From Pseudomonadota bacterium (GTDB taxonomy: Bacteria; Pseudomonadota; Alphaproteobacteria; Dongiales; Dongiaceae), in contig JACPDN010000011.1 in NCBI GenBank assembly GCA_016183985.1, positions 1 through 64,000 of the forward strand: 64,000 bases of DNA. The letters run 5' to 3'. Shown here piece after piece: positions 54,048 through 63,029 of this stretch. The translations under genes and the position numbers were made by a program. Within the stretch, counting starts at the first letter, position 1; every line of letters starts with the position of its first letter. The notes below the pieces were generated by a model. It saw nothing but the letters and a program-made list of their open reading frames with translations, was not told the DNA's origin and did no database searches.

Positions 54048-54724
54048 CGGTCCATAAAGACGATAGGCACCCGCTCAGCCTGGAAGATGCGCAGGAGCTG
54101 TTGCCCTGGTACCTCACCGGCAAACTCAGCCGTGTCGAAAGCGACGCGATCGACCACATGCTGAAAGGCTCGGCGGATTTGCGCGATCAGCTGCAGACCG
54201 CCCGCAGCCAGCAGCGCGCGGTCGCCGAAAGCAACGACAATGTCGGCGCGCCCTCGGCTGCCAACCTCACCAAATTGCTGCAGCAGATCGAAACGACCAA
54301 GCAGCGGCGCTATATGATCGCCAACGAACCCGGCTTCTTCGAACGCCTGCTAGGCTCCTGGGCGGCCCCCCGCCCAGCGCTCCAATTCGCCCTTGTCGCC
54401 GCTTGCGCACTCATCGTCGCACAAGGTGCGTTCCTCTATCAGCTCGGCGCCTTTTCGCCCAAGAGCAGCGGCGAGAGCTATGCCACCGCGAGCGACGGCG
54501 CGCAGGCGACTGTGGCAGCAGCGAGCCTGATCGTGTCATTCCGCCCTGACGTGACAGCGGCGCAGTTCACGCAGATGCTCAGCGAAATCGACGCCAAGGT
54601 GATTGATGGCCCGAAACCGGGCCAGACCTTTATCCTCGGTGTAGCCGATGACGCAGCTGCCGAAGCCGCCATTGCCAAGCTGCAATCGCGGCCGGATCTG
54701 GTCGCCTCGGCGCAGCGGCGCTGA
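54044..54724 (+). CDS. membrane-bound anti-sigma factor with protease-propeptide-like C-terminal domain
   Basis: A 226-aa type II membrane protein. Residues 12-35 (LSLEDAQELLPWYLTGKLS) match the LPWYxNGxL core of cytoplasmic anti-sigma domains. A single membrane segment covers about 112-136. The periplasmic part (about 160-226, SLIVSFRPDVTAAQFTQMLSEI, then AAEAAIAKLQSRPDLV) resembles the small alpha/beta inhibitor I9-type fold of subtilase propeptides. The downstream gene encodes a subtilase, so the periplasmic domain may contact it (inference). It begins inside the sigma gene stop and ends 14 bases before the protease gene. Confidence 0.72.
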   Translation: MTVHKDDRHPLSLEDAQELLPWYLTGKLSRVESDAIDHMLKGSADLRDQLQTARSQQRAVAESNDNVGAPSAANLTKLLQQIETTKQRRYMIANEPGFFERLLGSWAAPRPALQFALVAACALIVAQGAFLYQLGAFSPKSSGESYATASDGAQATVAAASLIVSFRPDVTAAQFTQMLSEIDAKVIDGPKPGQTFILGVADDAAAEAAIAKLQSRPDLVASAQRR

Positions 54725-54738
54725 AGATCGGCAGGGCC

Positions 54739-56031
54739 ATGCGCACGGCGTTTCATATCGCCGTTCTCATCCTGGCGGTCGCTGCCGGCACAGCACCCGT
54801 TTTGGCGCAGACGGCACCGCCCCCGCGCGGCAATACGCCGACCGTTAACCTGCCAGGCCAAGGGCCTGATGCCTCGGTCCCGGACATCCTCAACGGCCCG
54901 CCCAAGGACCAAACCGACAAACGCAAGAAAGCGGGTGGCGGTAACGCCGTGCCCAACGAGCTTTGCGTCATTTTCGCCCCATCGACGGATGAAGGAATCC
55001 CGCAACGCTTCGCTGGCGATTTCGACCTGAAGCCGACGCGCAACTTCGTCATGACCGGCCTGGGCTTGCGCGTGCATCTGATGCAGATCGCCGACGGAGC
55101 CGATATCGACAAGGTGTTCGAACGCGCCTCGGCCGATGAGCGGCCGCTCTGGATCCAGAAGAATTTCGTCTATCACAGCAGTGTCGGCGATGCCGGCGGT
55201 CAGCAATATGCACTCCAGCAGATCCACGCCGATGCCGCAGCAGCGGCGGCCGCAGGCGGCGCCGGCGTCACCATCGGGCTGGTCGATAGCGGCGTCGATC
55301 TCAGCCACGAATCCCTGCGTGGTGCCCATATCAAGGGGATCGACGTCGTCGACGGCGACGCTGTCGATGCAGAAACCCACGGCACGGTGATCGCCAGCAT
55401 CCTGGTGGGGCAAGGCCCGCTGCATGGTGTGGCACCAGCTGCCAATCTGGTGGCCGTGCGCGCGTTCCGCGAAGTCGACGCGAGGGTGGGTGCCGCTGAA
55501 AGCTCATCTTTCCTGCTCTCGCTCGGCATCGACACGGCTGTCCGCAACGGCGCCCAAGTCGTGAATCTCAGTCTCACCGGCCCGCAGGACAAACTGGTTT
55601 CGCAGATGGTCAATGAGGCGCTGCTGCACAAGGTCGCCATCATCGCTGCCGCCGGCAACGAGGGTCCGAAGGCAAAGCCGGCCTATCCCGGCGCGCAGGA
55701 CGGTGTCATCGCCGTCACCGCGACCGATGCCAAGGACCGGCTTTATAAACAGGCCAATCAAGGCGATTACATCTCGGTGGCAGCACCCGGCGTGGATATT
55801 TTGGGCGCCAAACCGGGCGGCACCTATGACTTCTTCAGCGGAACCTCTATGGCGACCGGGTACGTGACGGGCGTTGCCGCCCTCCTCATGGCGCGGGATA
55901 CCAGCCTCAGCGTCACGCAGCTGCGAAAGGCTGTGGAAGGATCGGCCGTCGATCTGGGGCCGCCGTCGCGCGACCCCGAGTTTGGTGCCGGCCGCATTGA
56001 CGCGGCTTCGGCCATCAACCAATTGCCGTAA
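54739..56031 (+). CDS. S8 subtilisin-like serine protease
   Basis: A 430-aa exported protease. A signal peptide of about 23 residues ends VLAQ. A Pro/Gly-rich stretch and a propeptide-like domain (about 72-145) follow. The catalytic domain holds the triad: Asp183 in GLVDSGVD, His214 in THGTVIAS and Ser370 in FSGTSMATGY, with the oxyanion Asn in AAGNEGP. It has no C-terminal anchor, so it acts in the periplasm or outside the cell. It is the third gene in a sigma/anti-sigma operon, which suggests that it is a target of the sigma factor and perhaps acts on the anti-sigma protein. Confidence 0.87.
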   Translation: MRTAFHIAVLILAVAAGTAPVLAQTAPPPRGNTPTVNLPGQGPDASVPDILNGPPKDQTDKRKKAGGGNAVPNELCVIFAPSTDEGIPQRFAGDFDLKPTRNFVMTGLGLRVHLMQIADGADIDKVFERASADERPLWIQKNFVYHSSVGDAGGQQYALQQIHADAAAAAAAGGAGVTIGLVDSGVDLSHESLRGAHIKGIDVVDGDAVDAETHGTVIASILVGQGPLHGVAPAANLVAVRAFREVDARVGAAESSSFLLSLGIDTAVRNGAQVVNLSLTGPQDKLVSQMVNEALLHKVAIIAAAGNEGPKAKPAYPGAQDGVIAVTATDAKDRLYKQANQGDYISVAAPGVDILGAKPGGTYDFFSGTSMATGYVTGVAALLMARDTSLSVTQLRKAVEGSAVDLGPPSRDPEFGAGRIDAASAINQLP

Positions 56032-56112
56032 GCCGCCCGCTCAAGCTGACCCCATCAAAAGACAGATGCTGGCCTTCCGGCGATGGACCGGCTCGGCTAG
56101 AGTGCGCGTCGC

Positions 56113-56883
56113 ATGATCGACACACTCCTTGGCTACGCCACCGACAATTGGCAGACCCTTGCCGTCAGCAGCGCCGCCATCTTCCTGGCGGCGATCGTGC
56201 GCGGCTTTTCCGGCTTCGGCTTTTCTCTGCTCAGCATCACCGCCATTTCGCTGCTGTTGCCGCCGCGCGAGATCGTGCCGTCGATCTTCCTGCTGGAGGT
56301 CGCCGCCTCGATCAATCTCATTCCCAGCATCTGGCGCGAGATCGATTGGCGGTCGCTGCGCTGGCTGCTGCTGGGCTATGTCATCGCCCTTCCCTTCGGC
56401 GTCTATGCCCTGGCGCGCTTCCCCGAACCGCCGATGCAGCTTGCCATGTCGATCTTCGTGCTGTGGACGGCGATCATGATGCTGCGCGGCTTCCGCTTGG
56501 CAAGGACACCCGGCGCTGCCGCGACGACGGCCACGGGCGCTGCTTCAGGCATCTTCAACGGCGCCTTCGGCATCGGTGGGCCACCGGTCGTCCTGTTCTT
56601 CTTTTCGACGCCGGCCGCCGCTGCAGTCAGTCGCGCCTCGGTCATCGCCTTCTTCCTGTCGACCGATGTCCTGGGCCTTGCCGGCCACTATGTCGAAGGC
56701 CTGCTGACGGCACAGAGCTTCGCCCAGTTCTTGGCCTGGCTGCCGGCACTCCTCATCGGCGTCTGGGTGGGCGCCCATGGCTTCCGCCGCATCAATCAGG
56801 CCCTCTTCCGCCGCATGGTGCTGTTCATCCTGATCGTGCTTGCCGTACTGACGCTGGGCAAGGCGCTTTATGAATTGATATAG
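56113..56883 (+). CDS. TauE/SafE-family sulfite or sulfonate exporter
   Basis: A 256-aa inner-membrane protein with about eight hydrophobic segments. The repeat motif VRGFSGFGFSLLSI and the second-half copy GAASGIFNGAFGIGGPPVVLFF are the TauE/SafE signature. Family members export sulfite or take up small anions. The neighbour xsc releases sulfite from sulfoacetaldehyde, so an exporter of that sulfite fits, though the two genes are convergent and separated by a palindromic repeat. Confidence 0.82.
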   Translation: MIDTLLGYATDNWQTLAVSSAAIFLAAIVRGFSGFGFSLLSITAISLLLPPREIVPSIFLLEVAASINLIPSIWREIDWRSLRWLLLGYVIALPFGVYALARFPEPPMQLAMSIFVLWTAIMMLRGFRLARTPGAAATTATGAASGIFNGAFGIGGPPVVLFFFSTPAAAAVSRASVIAFFLSTDVLGLAGHYVEGLLTAQSFAQFLAWLPALLIGVWVGAHGFRRINQALFRRMVLFILIVLAVLTLGKALYELI

Positions 56884-56896
56884 GTGGGCGCGACCG

Positions 56897-57005
56897 CCCC
56901 CTCACCCCAACCCTCTCCCCGCAAGCGGGGCGAGGGAGTTTCGACCGAACTCCGCCCTTAAGCCCCTCGCCCCACGTCAGTGGGGAGAGGAGTTAGGGTG
57001 AGGGG
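56897..57005. repeat. intergenic palindromic repeat (CCCTCACCCCAACCCTCTCCCC type)
   Basis: The left arm (56897-56920) begins CCCCCTCACCCCAACCCT, and the right arm (56982-57005) is its near-perfect inverted copy ending GGTGAGGGG. Inner hairpins (CCCCGCAAGCGGGG; CCCCACGTCAGTGGGG) are also present. Elements of this sequence are widespread in alphaproteobacteria and other proteobacteria between genes. It lies between convergent genes. Confidence 0.75.
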
Positions 57006-57013
57006 ATTTTCGC

Positions 57014-58789
57014 TTAGGCGCCCTTTTGCGGGCGCATGTCCTTGGGGTCGATGCCGGCGACGACGACCGGCTTCTTCATAGCATCGCGGCGGAAGGGTTC
57101 GCCGAGTTCCTGGTTGAGGATCACTTCGATGAAGGTGGTGACGCCCTTCTTCTGCGCCTCGCAGGATTCCTTCAGAGCCGCGGTGAGTTCAGCTTGGGTG
57201 CGAGCCTGGACGCCCTTCAGGCCGCAGGCTTCCGCGAGCTTGGCGTAAGAGAGCTCGGGGTCGAGCTCGGTGCCGACGAAGTTGTTGTCGTACCAGAGCG
57301 TCGTGTTGCGCTTTTCTGCACCCCATTGGTAGTTGCGGAAGACAACCATGGTGATGCCCGGCCATTCCTTGCGACCGACCGAGGTCATCTCGTTCATGCT
57401 GATGCCGAAGGCGCCGTCACCAGCAAAGCCCACGACCGGCGTGTCCGGGCAGCCGATCTTGGCACCGATGATCGACGGGAAGCCGTAGCCGCAGGGGCCG
57501 AAGAGACCCGGCGCCAGATATTTCCGGCCCTTCTCGAAGGTCGGATAGGCATTGCCGATGGCGCAGTTGTTGCCGATGTCGCTGGAAATGATGGCGTCCT
57601 TCGGCAGGCCCGCCTGAATGGCGCGCCAGGCTTTGCGCGGTGACAGGCGTTCCGGCTGGCGCGTGCGGGCATCGTGGTTCCACGAGGTGCCGACGTCGTC
57701 GTCCTCATGATCCATGCTGGAGAGTGTCTGCAGCCAGGCCGATTTGGTCTGATGGATGAGCGCCTTGCGTTCGGCGCGGCCGGCATTGCCGGCGTCGGCC
57801 GAGAGCTGCTTGAGGATCGCGACGGCCACCTGCTTCGCGTCACCGGCAATGGCAACACTCACTTTCTTGGTGAGGCCGATGCGATCCGGGTTGATGTCGA
57901 CCTGGATGATGCTGGCATTCTTCGGCCAGTAGTCGATGCCGTAGCCCGGCAGGGTCGAGAACGGGTTGAGACGCGTGCCCAGCGCAAGCACGACGTCAGC
58001 CTTGGAGATGAGCTCCATAGCGGCCTTCGAGCCGTTGTAGCCCAAGGGGCCGGCCGCCAGCGGATGCGAGCCGGGGAAGCTGTCATTGTGCTGATAGGAG
58101 GAACAGACCGGCGCATCGAGACGTTCAGCGAGCGCCTGGCATTCAGGAATGGCGCCGCCGATGACGACACCCGCACCCGACAGGATCACCGGGAATTTTG
58201 CGCTGGAGAGGAGTTTCGCGGCATTCGAGATGGCTTCGGCACCACCGGCCGGCTTTTCGATCGGATAGATCTGCGGCAGATCGACATCGATGACCTGGGT
58301 GAAGAGATCGCGTGGAACGTTGATCTGGGCCGGCGCGGAATTGCGCAACGCCTTCAGGATGACGCGGTTGAGGACTTCGGCCATGCGGCTCGCGTCGCGC
58401 ACTTCTTCCTGGTAGCAGACCATGTCCTTGAAAAGGGCCATCTGCTCGACTTCCTGGAAGCCGCCCTGGCCGATGGTCTTGTTGGCAGCCTGCGGCGTCA
58501 CCAGCAGCATCGGCGTGTGGTTCCAATAAGCGGTCTTGATGCAGGTCACGAAATTGGTGATACCCGGGCCGTTCTGGGCGATGCACATCGCGATCTTGCC
58601 GGTCGAGCGGGTGTAGCCGTCGGCGATGTAGCCGCCATTGCATTCATGGGCCACGTCCCAGAATTTGATGCCGGCCTTGGGGAAGAGATCAGAGATCGGC
58701 ATGAAGGCCGAGCCGATGATGCCGAAGACATGCTCGATGCCGTGCATCTGCATGACCTTTACGAAGGCCTCTTCCGTCGTCATTTTCAT
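57014..58789 (-). CDS. xsc: sulfoacetaldehyde acetyltransferase
   Basis: A 591-aa ThDP enzyme that converts sulfoacetaldehyde and phosphate to acetyl phosphate and sulfite, the key step of taurine and isethionate catabolism. Features are the MKMTTEEAFVKVMQMHGIEHVFGIIGSAFMPISDLFP start, the HECNGGYIADGYTR and NGPGITNFVT segments, and the C-terminal ThDP motif GDGAFGISMNEMTSVGR...NYQWGAEKRN. These fit Xsc rather than acetolactate synthase. The MocR regulator lies directly upstream on the same strand. No pta, tpa or tauXY is in the window. Confidence 0.92.
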   Translation of the reverse strand: MKMTTEEAFVKVMQMHGIEHVFGIIGSAFMPISDLFPKAGIKFWDVAHECNGGYIADGYTRSTGKIAMCIAQNGPGITNFVTCIKTAYWNHTPMLLVTPQAANKTIGQGGFQEVEQMALFKDMVCYQEEVRDASRMAEVLNRVILKALRNSAPAQINVPRDLFTQVIDVDLPQIYPIEKPAGGAEAISNAAKLLSSAKFPVILSGAGVVIGGAIPECQALAERLDAPVCSSYQHNDSFPGSHPLAAGPLGYNGSKAAMELISKADVVLALGTRLNPFSTLPGYGIDYWPKNASIIQVDINPDRIGLTKKVSVAIAGDAKQVAVAILKQLSADAGNAGRAERKALIHQTKSAWLQTLSSMDHEDDDVGTSWNHDARTRQPERLSPRKAWRAIQAGLPKDAIISSDIGNNCAIGNAYPTFEKGRKYLAPGLFGPCGYGFPSIIGAKIGCPDTPVVGFAGDGAFGISMNEMTSVGRKEWPGITMVVFRNYQWGAEKRNTTLWYDNNFVGTELDPELSYAKLAEACGLKGVQARTQAELTAALKESCEAQKKGVTTFIEVILNQELGEPFRRDAMKKPVVVAGIDPKDMRPQKGA

Positions 58790-58890
58790 GGTGGTGCGTC
58801 CGTTCCGTTGAAAGGTGGAAGTCGAATTGCTGCCACGATAGGCAGGGTGCTGGCCCCTTCATAGGCCCAGCCATGGGCACAGATTTGGGC

Positions 58891-58940
58891 CAGGCTGGAT
58901 TGGTCAGGCTGGATTGGTCAGGCTGGATTGGTCAGGCTGG
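58891..58940. repeat. tandem 14-bp direct repeats upstream of xsc
   Basis: CAGGCTGGATTGGT is repeated exactly three times (58891-58932) and followed by a partial fourth copy (CAGGCTGG, 58933-58940). The array lies 102-151 bases upstream of the xsc start in the gap between xsc and the MocR gene. TauR of Rhodobacter capsulatus binds direct repeats beginning CTGGAC; these contain CTGGAT, so they may be the regulator's operator. Confidence 0.8.
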
Positions 58941-58945
58941 TCCAG

Positions 58946-60445
58946 CTAGGCCGAGACTTCCCGCGCCGCCTCCGCCAGCAGGCGAATGCCGGTTTCAATC
59001 CGGTCGGTCTGGATCGAGGAAACACCCAGGCGGCAGAAATTGGCCGGACCCGGCTGGTTGAGGAAATGGACGGCGCCGGGTTCGATGACCACGCCGCGCT
59101 TTTCTGCGGCGGCAGCGATGGCGGTCATGTCGCAATCCTTCGGTCCCTTGATCCAGAGAGCCGTACCGCCCGCCGTGAGATTGACGGTGAATTCCGGGAG
59201 ATGCCGGGCAAGGGCCGTGACGGCCGCCGCCAATCGCTCGCGATAGACATTGCACAGGCGCCTCAGCAGCGTGTCGTGATGCCCGTCGGCGAGGAACAGC
59301 GCCACCGTGCGCTGGTTGTTGGCGGCGGGGTGGCGGATCATCAGGCGGCGGAGCGCTCGAAGCTCGGCGACGAGCGGCTTGGGGGCTACCAGGAAACCCA
59401 TGCGCAGGCCCGGCGCCAGCGTCTTCGACAAGCTGGAGACGAAAATGACGCGGCCGTGCCGATCGAGCGATTTCAACGCCGGCTGCGGTGAGCCGGCGTG
59501 GGTGAGTTCGCTTTCGTAATCGTCCTCAATGAGGAGGAAATCCTTTTCCGCCGCGCGTTCGAGCAGCGCATGGCGGCGCTCCAGCGACATGGTGACCGTG
59601 GTCGGAAACTGATGACTGGGTGTGACGTAGACATAGTCGCAACCATCGAGATGAGATCCGAGCGTCAGCCCCTGCTCGTCGACGGGAAGCGAGACCAAGC
59701 GGCAATTGCGCAGACCGCCAATATTGCGGGCATCGGTATAGCCGGGATCTTCGAGGCCGAAGGTCGTCTTGTGATCGAACAGCAAGGCCGAGAGCAGATA
59801 GAGCGCTTGCTGTGCACCCACCGTTACCAGGATCTCCTCGGCACTGACGCGGACACCGCGACGCGGCAGCAGGCGCGTGCGGATCTGCTCGATAAGCAGA
59901 GGATCGTCCTCGGCAAAACGATCGTTGGCCCATTCCTTGACCGCGTTGACGCTCAAGGCCTGGCGCGAACATTCGCGCCAGGCGGCCAGCGGAAAGAGAG
60001 TCTGGTCGATCTGGCCATAGATGAAGGGATAGGGGTAGTCCTGCCAATTGGCCGGCTTCACGATGTTGCGCTGTGCCGTCGGGCGACATTTGAAGCGAGT
60101 GAGCCAATCCGGTTCATCGGTGCTGGCCGGTGCCTCACCGCCCCCTTCTGCGCTACGGACAGCCTCCTTCGGGCGCGCCGACAACACGTCCGGATTGACG
60201 AAGAAGCCACTGCGCTCCTTGGCGATGAGGAAGCCTTCTTCGGTGAGATCCTGATAGGCCAGCACCACCGTGTTGCGGGCAATTTTGAGGGATTGGGCGA
60301 GTGCCCGACAGGACGGCAAGGGACTGCCGGCCGGGATCTGGCCGTCGAGGATGGCGGAAACCAGCATGCGCCGGAGCTGCGCCTGGAGCGTCGTCGTCCG
60401 GTCATGTTCCAAGTGAAACAAAATTGCGCGACTATCGTGGCCCAC
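58946..60445 (-). CDS. MocR/TauR-type GntR regulator with aminotransferase-like domain
   Basis: A 499-aa regulator. The N-terminal winged helix (about 12-80) includes ILDGQIPAGSPLPSCRALAQSLKIARNTVVLAYQDL, and the C-terminal aminotransferase fold has the PLP lysine in VSSLSKTLAPGLRMGF. MocR proteins bind PLP and an amino acid effector; TauR responds to taurine and activates taurine genes. The GTG start (60443-60445) follows AGGGG; the frame stays open into the neighbouring GMC gene, which is rejected. Its position next to xsc supports a TauR-like role (inference). Confidence 0.85.
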   Translation of the reverse strand: MGHDSRAILFHLEHDRTTTLQAQLRRMLVSAILDGQIPAGSPLPSCRALAQSLKIARNTVVLAYQDLTEEGFLIAKERSGFFVNPDVLSARPKEAVRSAEGGGEAPASTDEPDWLTRFKCRPTAQRNIVKPANWQDYPYPFIYGQIDQTLFPLAAWRECSRQALSVNAVKEWANDRFAEDDPLLIEQIRTRLLPRRGVRVSAEEILVTVGAQQALYLLSALLFDHKTTFGLEDPGYTDARNIGGLRNCRLVSLPVDEQGLTLGSHLDGCDYVYVTPSHQFPTTVTMSLERRHALLERAAEKDFLLIEDDYESELTHAGSPQPALKSLDRHGRVIFVSSLSKTLAPGLRMGFLVAPKPLVAELRALRRLMIRHPAANNQRTVALFLADGHHDTLLRRLCNVYRERLAAAVTALARHLPEFTVNLTAGGTALWIKGPKDCDMTAIAAAAEKRGVVIEPGAVHFLNQPGPANFCRLGVSSIQTDRIETGIRLLAEAAREVSA

Positions 60446-60542
60446 TGACTTGCCCCTGCTGGTCCCATTCGCCGGATCTGGCTGCAACTGGCACCACGTC
60501 ACCACAAGCCAGGGGGTCCTGGCAATGGTTTCTGGGAGGGCC

Positions 60543-62153
60543 TTATGAAGCGCCAAGGATGAATTCGGCCGCCCGCTCACCCACCATGATGGCCGGCGCA
60601 TTGGTGTTGCCGGAGGTAATGATGGGGAAAATCGAGGCGTCTGCGACCCGGAGCCCCGCGAGACCATGGACCCGGAGCTCAGGGTCGACGACTGCTGCGG
60701 CAGGATCCGGCCCCATGCGGCAGGTGCCGACGGGGTGAAAGACCGAATAGCTGCGTTCCCGTATGTCGGCGATAAGGTCGTCGTCGGATTGGGCCGCCTG
60801 CCCCGGCTTCATCTCATTGTCGATGATGGCGGCGAGGCTCGGCGTCGCGGCGAGGCGCCTGAGATAGCGGGCACCACCCAGCAGCTGCTCGAGGTCGAAA
60901 GGATCACTGAGGTAATTGGGATGGATCTCCGGCACCGCGCGCCAATCCGGGGATGTGATGGCGAGATGCCCGACGCTCTTAGGCTTGCAGGGCGAGACGC
61001 TGGCGCTGAAGCCCGAGAACGGATCGGGGCTCATCAGCGCCCGCACGCGCGGCGCACTCGCACGCTCATAGGAGAGCGGTGAAAAATAGAGCTGGATGTC
61101 CGGTGCCGTCAGATCGGGGCGCGACCGATAATACCCGCCGCCTTGATTGAGGCTGAGCGCCAGCGGCCCCTTGCGGAAGAGCAGGTATTGGAGCCCCACC
61201 TTCAGCTTGCCCGTCCACGGGCCCAGATCGTCATTGAGGCTGCGCCGGCGACTTTTATAGATGTGGTCGTAACAAAGATGATCCTGCAGGTTCCGGCCCA
61301 CTGCCGCGACGTCGAGAACAACATCGATATCGAACTGCCGGAGGAGTGCCGCCGGGCCGATTCCGGAAAGCTGCAACAGCTGGGGCGAACCGATGCTGCC
61401 GGCGCAAAGAACGACCTCCTTCGCGGCTCGGATCTCACTGGCTCCGGCTTTGCCCATGACTGCGACGCCGACAACCTGGCGCCCGTCGAAGAGGAGGCGT
61501 GTCGCATGGGTCTCGGTAAGGATATGGAGGTTCGGCCGAGGTTTCAGATAGGCGGTTGCCGCGGATTCGCGGAAACCCTTGCGGGTCGTGATCTGGTAGT
61601 AGCCCGCACCTTCAATGCTGGCGCCGTTGAGGTCCGACGTGATCGCCAACCCCATTTCAGTGGCAGCCTTGAGAAATTCGGCCGTCAGCGGATGCGCATC
61701 ATGCTCGATGGTCGTGACGTGGAGCGGCCCGCCGACACCATGCCAGGGCCCCGGCCCCAGATCGTGATCCTCCATCCGGCGATAGGCAGCGAGCACGTCG
61801 GGCCATCCCCAGCCCGCATTGCCGAGCGCTGCCCATTCATCGAAATCGGCCGGCTGTCCTCGGGAATAGACCATCGCATTGATGGCAGAAGACCCGCCCA
61901 GCACCTTGCCGCGCGGCCAATAGCTGGTGCGGCCGCCGAAGCCCGGCACCGGCGCGGTCTGGTACATCCAGTTGACGCGCGGTTCGTAGAACGTCTTGCC
62001 ATAGCCGATCGGCATGCGCGTCCACAGGCCGTAGCCGCGCGGCCCCGCTTCCAGCAAGGCGACGCGGTGACGTCCATTCTCGGCAAGGCGTCCGGCCACG
62101 GCACAGCCCGCCGAACCGGCGCCGATGACAATGTAATCGAACGCCGGTTCCAT
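60543..62153 (-). CDS. GMC-family FAD-dependent alcohol dehydrogenase/oxidase
   Basis: A 536-aa flavoprotein. The FAD-binding start is YIVIGAGSAGCAVAGRLAE, GMC signature 1 is GKVLGGSSAINAMVYSRG, signature 2 is GSIGSPQLLQLSGIG, and the catalytic His-Asn pair is in SVFHPVGTCRMG...GNTNAPAIMVGERAAEFIL. Such enzymes oxidise choline, alcohols or, in some bacteria, isethionate. The context with xsc makes isethionate-to-sulfoacetaldehyde oxidation attractive, but choline dehydrogenase-like roles are equally possible. It lies 97 bases from the MocR gene. Confidence 0.85.
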   Translation of the reverse strand: MEPAFDYIVIGAGSAGCAVAGRLAENGRHRVALLEAGPRGYGLWTRMPIGYGKTFYEPRVNWMYQTAPVPGFGGRTSYWPRGKVLGGSSAINAMVYSRGQPADFDEWAALGNAGWGWPDVLAAYRRMEDHDLGPGPWHGVGGPLHVTTIEHDAHPLTAEFLKAATEMGLAITSDLNGASIEGAGYYQITTRKGFRESAATAYLKPRPNLHILTETHATRLLFDGRQVVGVAVMGKAGASEIRAAKEVVLCAGSIGSPQLLQLSGIGPAALLRQFDIDVVLDVAAVGRNLQDHLCYDHIYKSRRRSLNDDLGPWTGKLKVGLQYLLFRKGPLALSLNQGGGYYRSRPDLTAPDIQLYFSPLSYERASAPRVRALMSPDPFSGFSASVSPCKPKSVGHLAITSPDWRAVPEIHPNYLSDPFDLEQLLGGARYLRRLAATPSLAAIIDNEMKPGQAAQSDDDLIADIRERSYSVFHPVGTCRMGPDPAAAVVDPELRVHGLAGLRVADASIFPIITSGNTNAPAIMVGERAAEFILGAS

Positions 62154-62156
62154 GCC

Positions 62157-63029
62157 TTAAGCGACGGCTTCCTGTCGCTCCGCCAGGACCGCCTCGCGCT
62201 GCGCCAGATCCGCCTTCTGCTGCTCACGGCGCTTCAGGATCTCATAGATGATGGCACCACCGAGCGAGATGCCGATGATGATGACGGCAAGCGCCGAGAG
62301 GGCCGGGTTCGTGCCCTGCCGCACTTCGCCCGCCAGCACCGTCACCAATGTCTTGTCGGCAAGGATGGCGAAGGTCGTCGTGTTGTAGTTTTCGAAGGAG
62401 GACAGGAAGCCGATCACGATCGCCGAGACCACTGCCGGTTTGAGGAACGGCAGCAGGATGTGCCAGAAGACCTGCGGATAAGAGGCACCGAGATCGAGCG
62501 CCGCCTCTTCCTGCGAGCGGTCAAAGCGCGTCAAGCGCGCCATGAAGATCAGCAGGCAATAGGCGGAAATGAAGCTCGCCTGGCCGAAGATGGTCAGGAT
62601 GATGCCTTTGTAGAAGGTTGCCTTGGTGAAGTCGGTGAGGCCCAGCATGTCCTTCCAGAAGATCACCGTCGAAATGCCGATGATAACGCCCGGTGTCAGC
62701 AACGGCGAGATGGTGACGAGGTAATAGAGCCCCCGCGCCCGGTGATAGATCTGGTTCATGATGATCGCGGCGGAGAGCCCGATCGGCACGGCGAGGCTCA
62801 CGACGCCAAGGCCGATGATGACCGAGTTCTTCAAGCCGTCCATCATTGCCCGGTGATTCCAGAGCTTGACGAACCAATCGAGCGTAAAGCCCTCGAATGG
62901 ATAGGCCTGCGGATAGGACGGCGTGTTGAAGGCCGTGATGCTCATGACGATGAGTGGGCCGAACAGATAGAAGAAGAAAAGGAAGATGTAGAACCCGATC
63001 ATCCCCCTCATGACTGACTTCGAGTTCAT
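62157..63029 (-). CDS. ABC transporter permease, PotC-like
   Basis: A 290-aa inner-membrane protein with six hydrophobic segments and the EAA loop SQEEAALDLGASYPQVFWHILLPFLKPAV. The tail after residue 265 is a Glu/Gln/Arg-rich coiled segment. It pairs with the next permease. The ATG at 63029 overlaps the stop of that gene by 4 bases; the longer open frame to 63308 is a shadow. It is only 3 bases upstream of the GMC gene, so all three share a transcript. Confidence 0.87.
   Translation of the reverse strand: MNSKSVMRGMIGFYIFLFFFYLFGPLIVMSITAFNTPSYPQAYPFEGFTLDWFVKLWNHRAMMDGLKNSVIIGLGVVSLAVPIGLSAAIIMNQIYHRARGLYYLVTISPLLTPGVIIGISTVIFWKDMLGLTDFTKATFYKGIILTIFGQASFISAYCLLIFMARLTRFDRSQEEAALDLGASYPQVFWHILLPFLKPAVVSAIVIGFLSSFENYNTTTFAILADKTLVTVLAGEVRQGTNPALSALAVIIIGISLGGAIIYEILKRREQQKADLAQREAVLAERQEAVA

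Noticed and set aside
61143-63017. Plus-strand open frame of 624 codons across the GMC gene and first permease
   Set aside because: It runs antisense through two well-supported genes and its product is a His/Arg/Asp-rich sequence without domain features.
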